Assembly: GCA_008921705.1 (NCBI GenBank)
Contig: VFFE01007030.1
Location: forward strand, 682,364 to 746,363
DNA from: Burhinus oedicnemus
Lineage: Eukaryota > Chordata > Aves > Charadriiformes > Burhinidae
Direction: 5' to 3'
DNA length: 64,000 nt
Shown: in pieces, positions 12,801 to 23,544 of the stretch
How positions within the stretch are numbered: the stretch's first letter is position 1
How the letters are laid out: every line of letters begins with the position of its first letter
The notes under the pieces: model-generated
What the model was told of the DNA's origin: nothing
The model's input: the letters and a program-made list of their open reading frames with translations, nothing else
Databases searched by the model: none
Translations under genes and position numbers: made by a program

Positions 12801-14327
12801 ATTACTTTTTTTCCACAGCTAATACACCCATTGCTGAAAACTATTATTTGTACAAACAGTTCCTACTCCTATGACTAGTCTCAATGCAATCTGTGGTACT
12901 ACATTCCTAAGTAAGAACAGTTTTTGTGAGCAATGGCCAGAGGAATGGGGCCCCGTGTGTACATTTTGTATGTCCAGCCAGAACCTTGCAACAAGCACGT
13001 TTTGCAAATAAAAATAATCCAATATCATTACCCAAAGTGGGTAATTTCTGATAAAGTTAATAAAAACTCACTCCTTACTCCTACTTCACTGTTAAATATT
13101 CTTTACTTTGTAAAGTACTGCCCTAAATTTCTTTCCAGCTTGTTCTGATCATCCTTGCCCCAAAAAAGAATTTAAATAGCAGCTCCTCATTGCTTGCTGC
13201 TATTACATCAGAAAATGTATACTCTGACTTTTCATATGGCTCACCAGACAGAAATACTGAAAAAAATACTGAAAAAAATACTGAAAAAAACTCTTTGCAA
13301 GGAGCAATCTTACACTGGCAGGAAAATCGACAAGATGACCTAATAGGTCTTTTCCATCTCTAATTTCCCTGAGTCTACTACTTCCCCTGTGGGGAAAAAT
13401 AACTTGTCAGCAAACTTACTATAGAAGAAAATATCACAGTAAAAATAGTTACAGAAAATTGCCCACCAATTCCTTGCTGTAAGATATGAATATATTTATT
13501 CTTGTGACAGTTGCTTATTCCTAACTGAGAAAAACATATTCCCATATTCTGTACAGCAGTCAAAAATCTCAAGTAGCAGTGGAAGCCAAATAAGAAAGTT
13601 ACTAACCAATTCTCAAATACATAGGAAGTTAAGGAGATTGAATCAAGCTTCTGTTTATTTACCTGCACAGTACAATTTTTATGCCTTCTTGAAAAATAGA
13701 TATATTTTGTAGAAACATGGAATTTAAAGAATAAAGAAATAATGCCAATTTTTTGCAATTTTCACGTGCACCATCTTTTTTTTTTTTTAGGTTAGGATCA
13801 GCCTAGTGCCACCACCAACATTTCTAGCTTTTCCTTAATTCAGACAAATTTTAAAAGGCAAAACAACTAAACAGTAGGAAATATCTAAAAAGATGTCTTT
13901 GTTTCAGACAAACATTTAATCAGGAACCTGCATTTAGCAATGCAAAAGGCCCACGAAAGGGCTTCCAAAGCCGGATCCTGCCACTAACACGGTTCTCACC
14001 AACAGCTGCATTCAGTATTTTACTTACTTCCTGAAATGAGGACAATGAAGACAAGAACAACAAATATATATCTAAGAATCTACGAAGCACATTTCATTTC
14101 TTAAATAAAGGAATTAGAGAGGCAACACAGAGGAGATCTGATGATAGCTAGCAAGGTACTTTTTATGTCTTGTCTGTTTTAACAAAGCTTTTACCGAAAA
14201 AAAAAAATCTTACCTACTTTGACTCTATGAATGAGAAATGCTGTTTTCTTAACATCTTAATTCCTATAAAACAGATGCCCAGTTGGCATTGGAGGAAACT
14301 AGACCTGCCACATATTTAGGATATGCT
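9891..14327. other. Unique non-coding DNA between CR1 copies
   Basis: I see no supportable gene or RNA here. The open frames are short (126 codons at most, 13378-13758 on the minus strand) and unrecognised. The sequence is AT-rich, with T tracts near 10530 and at 13776-13788 and a perfect 12-bp triplication at 13252-13287. The stretch 12480-12680 is somewhat richer in G+C and free of repeats I recognise. Confidence 0.65.
13252..13287. repeat. Perfect 12-bp x3 minisatellite
   Basis: Three identical copies of AAATACTGAAAA lie head to tail at 13252-13263, 13264-13275 and 13276-13287. The lack of divergence suggests a recent expansion that may be length-polymorphic. No coding frame uses it. Confidence 0.9.
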
Positions 14328-14629
14328 GGGAGGATGGCACCAGTCTTTTTGCAGTGGTGCCCAGTGATAGGACAAGAGATAATGGGCACAAACTTGAACA
14401 TAGGAAGTTCCATCCAAACATGAGGAGGAACTTCTTTACTTTGAGGGTGGCAGAGCCCTGGAACAGGCTGCCCACAGAGGTAGTGGAGTCTCCGACTCTG
14501 GAGACATTCAAAACCCACCTGGACGCCGTCCTGTGCAACCTGCTGTAGGTGAACCTGCTCTGGCAGGGGGGTTTGACTAGATGATCTCCAGAGGTCCCTT
14601 CCAACCCTTGTGATTCTGTGATTCTGTGA
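14328..14629 (+). mobile_element. CR1 LINE 3' end, short copy
   Basis: This strongly 5'-truncated CR1 starts in the last coding segment of the reverse transcriptase. The sequence GTGATAGGACAAGAGATAAT (near 14360) corresponds to the conserved D-R-T-R-G/D-N stretch. It continues through the W-N-R-L-P region (near 14460) into the 3' UTR (GATGATCTCCAGAGGTCCC near 14580). It ends in two perfect octamers, ATTCTGTG, at 14613-14620 and 14621-14628. The opposite-strand open frames here are artefacts of the element. The 5' boundary is approximate. Confidence 0.93.
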
Positions 14630-15318
14630 TATAAAAAGATATTTTTTAAAAGATAATGCTGAAAAAAACTGGCATTGATTTTGGTTGCACACTACTATAC
14701 ATGGGTAATAGTGGCACAAAACTCTCCATTGGTGAGAAAGAACAATAAAGAATTGGAGCCCTGAGATACTGTAGTTTGAAACTCAGCCACCATCTCTCCT
14801 TATGTTTTAGAAACATGGATACAGATCTATGCTCAAATCTGGTACCACATCTGATTTATACAGCACAGAATTACATCTAACACTGCTCACAATGACAACA
14901 ATCCTTGGACATCATTGCTCGTGAGACAAAATGCCTTTAGGCTGAAAGATACCTTTAGGGGAGCACAAGTTGACCACTCCTCATTTTTCCAACTTGCTAT
15001 CCTTCTACAGTCTCACCTTCCCCAGTTTTTTCCATCCCACTCTCCTGTCACCACAGGATCTGAATCTCTTTTCTGTATGGCAGAAAAAGCAATGGCGTCT
15101 GTCTCAGTCCATCTTAATTATGGCCTTGATTATGTATTATAATCTCTAATCAAGTTATATTCTCTAACAGAAAATAAGCCCTGGTTTTCTATAATGCAGC
15201 TATTGATATATGCAGTCTGTCTTCTGGACTTGTGAAGTCCTGTCATGTCAGTAGTGGTCTGAGAAGTGAATATTCTTCCTGCATTAGTTTTTGGGGGTTT
15301 TATTTTTTTCGTTTGGTT

Positions 15319-15347
15319 GGGAGTTTGGGGGGGGGGTTGTTTGTGGG
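15319..15347 (+). other. G-rich quadruplex-prone tract
   Basis: The plus strand carries GGG (15319-15321), a run of ten G (15327-15336) and GGG (15345-15347). Another GGGGG lies further upstream at 15293-15297. The ten-G run can supply two G-triplets, giving four in all with short loops. The surroundings are T-rich, so the minus strand is an A/C-rich simple sequence. Confidence 0.5.
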
Positions 15348-16244
15348 TTTTTTTGCTTTTTAGCATTCTAAAGTTTCCACCTAGATTCTACCCAAATGAA
15401 TACATGCAGAAGATAATGAAATATGGTACTGTCTGCTGATGTGATTCATTTTCCATAAATGGTTATTGGAGAGCCATATTTCATGGCTATAAGATCCTAT
15501 CTGTGTTTATCCCATTACTGGGGGATTACCATAGCAGTATATCAAAGATAAAATAGTCATGAGCAACTTACAAAACTCTTATGTTAGTTACAGGAATCTA
15601 TTATAGAAACTGTAATATATTCCATTATGTACCTGACAGGTAAGTTTCTTTATTTTCAGTTGGGTGTGATTACAATGAGTAGCATGTCAAATTAAAATCT
15701 TGTTCACAGTAATATATGAGCAATTACAGTCAGAATCACCAACATAATTCAAAACTGTGAGATGATATGAGATGGACTCTCCATAACTACCTTAGTAAAG
15801 TTCACATGCATGTTTTCAGCAGTATAACGTGACCTATACTGTATTCTTTAAGATTTCAGAGGAGTCATTATGTGTGCGATATGTTAAACTATCAGCCAGT
15901 TTCTTCTGTAAAAAATCCCTTTTGTTTTTACATATGCAGTACGACTGTGAAAGTATATCCCTTTGAAAAGGTAATAATCTTGGGTGTTATACTATTTTTT
16001 GGCACTTTATTTTTGTTTTAAAGTAAATTTTAGAGCAAGCATTCCACATTTTTTACTGTCTAAATTAGTCATGTCTGTTGCACTTACACAGGATCCAAAA
16101 CTATTGACTAAGGGAGGGGGAGGAGAGGGAAAGAAGGGGATGACTGGTTTTAAACACCAAGCTTAAGATTCCAGCATGATTTTTCTCCTTCCTTTTTTCT
16201 TTTGTCTTTTTTTTTTTTAAACTTCAAATATCAAAAATATTATA

Positions 16245-16263
16245 TGCATCTGCAGATGCAAAT
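16245..16263. promoter_or_regulatory. Palindromic E-box pair overlapping an octamer site
   Basis: TGCATCTGCAGATGCA (16245-16260) is a perfect 16-bp palindrome containing two inverted E-box hexamers, CATCTG and CAGATG. Its right end overlaps ATGCAAAT (16256-16263), the consensus octamer for POU/Oct factors. Such a composite site can mark an enhancer. No gene nearby supports this, and single octamers are common in AT-rich DNA, so the regulatory role is only a guess. Confidence 0.25.
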
Positions 16264-19200
16264 ATGGGTTGAAGTATTGTTTCAGAAAAGAAGACAAGTG
16301 CAAACTTCAGCCCAGACCTGAGACGGAATTAACTTTAAATTACACTTCTGAAAACACTTTGTGTGGCTGGAAACACACCCCCTCTTCATCTGCGGGGAGT
16401 GGCCACCCCGTCCAGGCCTGCAAGTCCACCTATTGCTCCTAAAACCAACAAGAGGATCACAATTGCAGATCTTGTTCATGTCTTCAAAACAGCATTGTGT
16501 AAAGAGATAACAGCCCAATTAGAGAGCAGGTGGCTGTATTAAGACAAAAATGTCCTTCTTCTCAGGTAACTCAAGGGTTTTCTTAACCTGCAGATTCCCC
16601 TTAGCAGTCAGTGGAAAATCTCCTTAAGTTAAGGAGTTAAGTTTCTTAATTTGGATCTATGATCTCATGTCCCCACAGGGGAAAAAGCAAAAAGCCAATC
16701 CACAAACACACAAAAAATCCCAACAACTCGGCATGAGATAAGAAAACGGAAGAAACAGGTAATCTTTCTTCTGCAAAACCTAGAAAAAGAGAAACCCTAA
16801 GACATGGAGTGATATGCCTCACCATGGCATAGCTAATTTCTTTTCCTTACATTGTCTTCAATGCTAGCCAAATACACAAAACCATGTACAAAAAAGTAAA
16901 AATTAATGCATGTATTTAAAGCAGTAAGAAATGGAGTCCAGAAATTTATAGGAGCCGCTAATAAAGCACATTCCTGCTCAGATGTAAGTAATAGGGTTTT
17001 TGTAATTTACAGTACTTCTGGCTTCACCACTTGTGAATTATAGATATATATGCTTCTGCTGTTGGGAATTAAATATTAAACTATTGCCCACAGTTCGTAT
17101 TCCAGATCTATAAATATTTTTTCCCACCCTGTCAGAACCTTACAAGGAATTAGTTAAATCAGGCCATGAAGAGACCTCACGAGCCACTGATACTAATAGA
17201 AAAATCATTAAGAACAGATTTGCTGTTACACTGGAAGGGATTTTGTCTTTTTCTGTTTTTCAGTGCCACAGACTGTCTTCCAGTGATAAATCTATCTATG
17301 GGAGGCCTACACCTCTGAGCTAGGATTGCAGAACATTGCATTGGGAAAGTGTGTCTGCTTAGCACACAGGAAGAAAGCCGCCTTGCCACACACATGTCCA
17401 TACATACGTTCCTATACTAATTGCAAACTCCAGAGAAAAATCTAGGGGTACCATATCTCCCCATATCCACCAGCAGTAAATTGGTCTATGAATTAGTGAT
17501 GCCCAAAGTTGCATTCACCTTTTTGTTGAGTCCACTTTGTATTAGAGAGAGTAATTTTTAACAAGGGGGTCTCTGACATTACCCATCTACTTCAAATGTG
17601 GAAAATAAAACAAGTGTCTATTTTGCTTTCTGGTGATTTCAAGACGGGACAATCTACAAAAATGTTGTGGCAGCCTGTGCATGCATGTGTTGGGAGTGGC
17701 AGGCCAACTCTTTATTTTATTCTGTATTTTCTTCTTGAAACACTACCTTTTGTCCATAGCCAGTATTGTTTCAGAAGTGATTTTAATATGTTAAAGATGG
17801 GCTTGCAACAAATGCTCTCGCCCCTTTTTAATTATTACCACTGGATTTCAAAGCAGTCATGATGCAATTTACAAGAAAAGATGACTTCTATAACTATTTG
17901 AGAAAGTTTTATCTGTTGCATCATGGACATTTGGAAGTTCAGCTGTACAAGCTTGTAGTTTTTTACTTTCCCAAGGAACAGAATAATTAGTAAGAAAATT
18001 AAAAGGTTTATCTGACAGAGTATCACAAAATAATGTCAAAAATGAGAACCAAGCAAAAACCCAAACAAGAAAATAGAAGGACAGAAGGCTCTAAGGTACC
18101 AACCAGGTGAAAGTCTGCACTATTTGAGGAAAAGTGACTTGTGCTGTACTGATACATATAATCATTGCATAACACAGGTTGATTAATATTGCACTGCTGA
18201 CTCGGGGCACAGGTCTATCAGCTTATCAGAGACCTACTATGCAACGTTCCCTTTTCCAATAAAGGAAGAAAAGCCAAAAAAGCACGTGACTTAAGATGTG
18301 CAGAAGTTAAATGCAATATAATGTGGAACAAATAAATTTTGAAGAATAAAGTTAGTAACTAAGATGAAAAAGAACAAAACAGGAGCAGGTGAAAGAAAAG
18401 GGCCATGTGAAGTGAAAGAAGGATATACTCTATCCCTCGAGGAGAGCACAATGCAGTCACAGCCCCGAGCTGGGAGGCCGGAGTGGGTAGAGTTCCCGTC
18501 AGCCAATGGGAGGGAAGTTGAGGAGAGGACTCTAACCTTCACTTCCACTCCTGACTCTTGTTCCTGCTCTTATGTACTCTGGTCCCTTCAGGATTTTCGG
18601 ATCCACACACTAGCTGTCAGTTCCCTGCTAGCTCCTATGCTTCCTTCCCTGAGAAGGTTAAATGACTTCCCTCCCTTGTTTGTTCTTGCAAACATTTCCA
18701 GCCTTTTCAGTTCTGCTTCACCTTCCAGACTACTGGAGGGGCTACAGCCACTTCAGAGCACATTTCTTATCTCTGACCTGTTTATTTGCAACATTTGTAA
18801 TCTCTATCCTCTAGACCACAGCATGTAGACTTTTTCCTAGTTCATAGGTCAGAGTCTCTTCTGTGATTGAAAAGAGATGTTTTGCATAGATTGCAATGCT
18901 GTTAGAAAGAAATCCAAAGTGCTAATGGTGCCAATAGCTAATATGTTGACACTGTTGTATATTAAAACCCAAGGCTTGTATTAAAATCCAAAATCTAGCT
19001 GAAAGGAAACTGGTTTGGAAAAATAAAGCTATTAAGAGGCTAGAGCAAGATCTCTTCTCGGCCGCTGGCCTGAGGCTGGGAAGAAAGCATAGGTGGATAC
19101 ATAAACTAGAGTTTTAATTTATGCTAAACACAAATATGACTAGTTTAGAATATATCAAGGACAGGATCACTGTTCTGACAGTGTACAGTTAAGAGACACA

Positions 19201-22200
19201 TCAAATTTTCAGAACTCATTTGATAATGGACTAATTACCACCATCAACTTGAGAAGGAGGAGAGGAGGAAATCAGTGACTTCAATGGGAGTAAGCTGGGC
19301 CAGTAACAGACATCACTGAGAACTCTGGTGTCAGTACAAAGCATGTAAGTATCAGTTAAGCACCCTGTTGAAATAAAATTACATTCTACAAGGTGTCAGC
19401 TAAGTAAGATAGACCACAACTAAAACTGGGAAACCTAGAGAGGGGCCAGGGGGTGAATAACTTCTTTAGTGAAAAATTAAGTCAAATAAACATACTAGTT
19501 CCACCTGGAAATACTTTTTTTCAGGTGGCATTCATAAAACCAAAGATTACAGGCTTCCTTTTTATCCAGTGTTCTAATGATCTGAGGGCACTTAAATACT
19601 TCAAAGTCTTCATTAAGACGTAAAAATTGACAAATTGCAACTGCAAATTTTTTCAATGGAACAGCATAGTTACTGAAATTGAAATTATTAGAGTGAATGG
19701 CTGAATATTACACTGCAGAAGTTTTTGGTTATGATTAAAAAATGATGCATGCTTTGTTCTTAAAGGACAAACAAATTTTTAAAGTTTTTCATCAACAAAT
19801 TTTAAAATTATTTAAAAATTAGTTAAAATACCCCTAAACCCTCTTCTTTATTGACTTCAGATATTACACAAAATCTCAAAATTTAATAGTGAGAGTATCA
19901 TACACTAAAGAAGTTGAATTTTATTATAATTGGGGGGGTTGCACAATATTCAGGAAGAATAGCCAAGATAGCATCTTCTGGACTACATTGTAGAACTTCT
20001 ACATTGTTTTCTGTTTGGTTGACATTTAAGAGTTAATTTTATATTTTATGGTACTGATAAAAAACAAAGAAATGTACTGTTATTCAGTACTTCTTCACAA
20101 AATTCAAGCATTAGTGTTGGCTTGCTGCTCTCCCACTTTTATGGGCCAGCTATGTTCCAGGCTGTTACAAACAAATACATTATAGTTGACTAAAGATCCT
20201 CATAATAAGTAAAATAAATATATTGGAATAGGATATTGTTCTGTTTTCAAGCCAAGAAGCTAATTTTTATATATTCAGAATTGCGCCTATGATAGCTGTA
20301 TTAAACAATAGTATATTTTGTTCTGAGTTATGCTGTATTAAAAGGGTTTCTTAAAATATGTTTTGCCTTCTTTGATGATTGTTTTCTTGCAAAGATAATT
20401 CAAACCAGCAAGGGCCCACCCAGTCAGAGCAACAAAAGGTCTAGTCCTTGATGAGCAGTATTTGTAAGCACTCATTACTAATATTAATTAGTTTGATAAT
20501 TTATCCTCTTTTTCTATTCATCAGTTGTCTCCATGTGGTTTAAATATTCATTCTCTGTTCAAAACTATTCACACTGGATGAATTTCATTCCTCTGTGGAG
20601 GACAAGCATAAGGCATATGCATCACTTCAGTCCTCTGAATAGGGTTCAAATAAGTCTCAAAGCGCTATATTGTCTCTCAGCTGATGAATAAATTTCACCA
20701 TTGGGCTAGATGTAGATTCTTTCTGAACTGATTGTTGAAAGTTACACTCTGTGCTTTAGTTGTTGCTGTGCTGTCTTTGATTGTGGCCCTGAGAATTCAA
20801 CTCCATAGGCTGGGATGTTTATTTTTGCACTTAGTGGTGCATCCACAGCAGCTCCTAAATACCTATCATTGATGCACTGTATCAGTGATTTGAGCCCAGT
20901 TTACCAGATTAATGCAGACCACCAGCCTGTACCTGCGTGCGTTCTCCACATGCCCCATGGAGTGATCACACCCACTGCATCTGGGACATTCAGACACTTT
21001 GAAAAAATGGCCAAAGTCTTTCCATTTCAACAAGATTTCTGGGTGAAAAAGGACACATGCTCAGAGAGGTTCAGACAGAGGGTAGGTTTAAATTTAGACT
21101 TGTAGTGGCAGGAACCATCATCTTCTTACATATATGCACAAAGCACAAGAGAACACTCTTTTGTGGCTGGGTTTCTTATGTCCTACTCCACAAACAGAAA
21201 AGCAAAAAATAAGCAGAAAACTCCAAATAAGATTAGCTATTTAAAACCTGAACTGAGGTGAATTATTTCAAGTCCAAACTTTGCTCTTTTTGCAAATATT
21301 CTGCCAATAGACTTTTTCCTAGATTCTATGTAGAAAGCAATCACAAAAGGTGAAGTCAATTGCAAGTTTTAAGTAATTGTAGAAATGCAGGAACATTTTT
21401 CCATCTCTGGCACTAACCAAGCATCCTTTTCCATGAAGTTTTTTTTTACAGTTCAGTATCATAATTAAACCAGAGCTGAAGCAAACAGTTTAGCCTCTCT
21501 AACAAACAAACTTATCAGAAAGTTACTTTGAGGGTGGAAGATAAGATAAAAAGGGAGCTTTCATTAAGAGCTCAGACAGAGCATCTTCATTCATCCTCAA
21601 AATCATTATGTGGATTGGCAAAGAATGAAAGGTAGCAGTGGGAGGAATGAAGAGACGTCACTCTTATACAACAAATATGCTACAGCGATAAGTGATAGAA
21701 AATGGTGCTGTACATACTTAAAAGTTCAGCTAAGAAAATCCTTTGCTATGTAAAATTGACACAGGTTAGCCTCATTGCCTATTAATATTACTGGAAAGTT
21801 TTAAAAGATACAGCTCTGAGAACGCTGTGTCAGATTAGGAACTGGAATTTAACCAAATGCAAACTACAGGAAAGACAAGGGCATTTCTAACTACCTTTGC
21901 CCTTTGTCACTGCAAGCTCCTAGAAAGTTAAAAAGACCCTATGAATCAACAAGGGAGCTCAGGAAAGTGGCTTTCACTTACATCTGAATTATGTATGGGC
22001 AGTTTCATGACATACAAGCACTCAGAAAACAAATAGCAGAGTGCTGCACGCTGCATGTCCCCGACACACATCTGGGCTATGTCCCAAAGACATACACCAG
22101 CTACACTGCTTTCTCTGAATAAAGTGTACTCTCTGAGCCAGAAATTACAAGAAACTAGCATGGGAGTTATATATCACATTCCGAAAACACAGCCAGTGTG

Positions 22201-22838
22201 TCCATGCCTAACTTCTACCTGATCCTGCATTCTTTGGGCTTCCAAAAATTCTTGCCACAGCAAACAGGGCTTTTGTGTGGAAAAACAAAGCACAGTAAGA
22301 AAACATAGTAAGCGCTATTGTACAGCAATGATGTTCAAATAGTGGACCTTTGAGAAGTGTCATTTCACCTTTTTCATTACAGCAGTTATCTCAGTTTGTT
22401 CTGCAGAAACACAGAGATTCCGTATCTTTTACATGTAACTGATTATCCTTACTGTCAACTTGCTAGTTCTGAAAGTCAAGGAGTGAGACTTCCCTTTTTG
22501 AAGCAGAGCTCCTAGCACTGAGCAGGATTTCACTCTAGGAGCCTGTAGCACAAGACTTTTGTTGATTTATGCCATGGGGCAGGAAGAGAGACTCAAACAT
22601 CCTTTAAAATCCCCATCTTCCCTTGACAACACAACAAAGAACGGTGCATGGCATTTCATGAAACTAATTAAATTAATTGATGGAGAGGAGCAGGTAAAAC
22701 TCCTCTGAAAGTAATGTTTACCCTCTTTACCCTGAGATTTAGGTTGGCTCCCACTGTCAGCTATCAGTTGATAGTTACAGCAATTGCAATGACAGCATGA
22801 ATCATAATGCAAAAAACATGTTATATATTGAATGATAG

Positions 22839-23180
22839 ATGAGCGAATTTCAGGCCAGTTCCTACCGGATCATTCTTTGTAATTCACTCAACGGATCGGA
22901 ATATCTCCTGACTAGAACCACATGGCTTGTTTTTGAAATTTTAACTACTGAAGTGTACAAGGCATTGTCCCCATGGCCTGTGACAAGGAGGGGCTTCAGT
23001 CAGATGGCCACCTGTCATTTCCAACATCAAATACTGCGTATTTTTATGTGGGCCCCCTGTCAGACACCTTTCCCAGACGCATCAACGTCAGGTCTGTTCA
23101 ACAATCAGTTTCTCTAAGGGACATGAGAGGTTATAGCTTTGCCATACCATCTCTGCAGCTTGTTTTGGAATAAGGCAGTA
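22839..23180. other. Candidate conserved non-coding block
   Basis: This stretch stands out from its surroundings because it keeps several CpG dinucleotides (near 22866, 22893, 23080 and 23087). It also has little low-complexity sequence and a pair of E-box-like hexamers, CAGATG and CACCTG (near 23002-23013). Two overlapping short open frames run through it, but neither resembles a known protein. The pattern would suit a conserved regulatory element, though the sequence of one species cannot show conservation. Confidence 0.2.
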
Positions 23181-23514
23181 GTTTCCTTATGCTCCACAAG
23201 ATCCATTGTCTTCATACTTGCTGCCAAGAAAATGGAATCACAATCCCAGCCAAAGGAGGCAGGTTCTGTCTAAGGCAGCAAGCTTCAGACAAAACTCTTC
23301 TAATGCTTACTTAAAAACCCATTGATTTGCTTATGACCTCTGGAAAACTCTATTAGGAGTAGGAATGGAACTGGCAGTCTCTGGAGATCTCACAGCAAAG
23401 CAGCTTTTCCCACTTTCTCAGGCTGCTTACAGGAGCATAAGCACTCCTACACAGTATAACAGACAGGAGACTTTTTTTTCCTTTGATGTTTTTCTTGCTT
23501 ATCTGCTTCATTTA

Positions 23515-23544
23515 CCCCCCTTCTCCCCTATCCCCCCCCTCCCC
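23515..23544 (-). other. Strong G-quadruplex motif on the minus strand
   Basis: The plus strand has four C-runs: six C at 23515-23520, four at 23525-23528, eight at 23532-23539 and four at 23541-23544. The spacers are 4, 3 and 1 bases. The minus strand therefore carries four runs of at least four G with very short loops, the most compact quadruplex-type motif in the window. No gene lies beside it. Confidence 0.65.

Larger units (their letters stand above)
14630..22838. other. Unique non-coding DNA
   Basis: No gene is supported. The longest frame outside CR1 is 154 codons (18364-18828, plus strand). It has no recognisable domain and no splice context and is treated as chance. Notable small structures are a G-rich stretch at 15293-15347, a 16-bp palindrome joined to an octamer-type site at 16245-16263, and a well-formed pyrimidine tract plus AG near 17243-17264 that lacks any convincing exon after it. 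The rest is AT-rich sequence without repeats I can name. Confidence 0.6.

Noticed and set aside
17243..17340. Strong pyrimidine tract plus CAG at 17264, followed by about 20 open codons, like a terminal exon
   Set aside because: Such acceptor-like sequences are frequent, no partner exon is visible, and the short peptide matches nothing I know.
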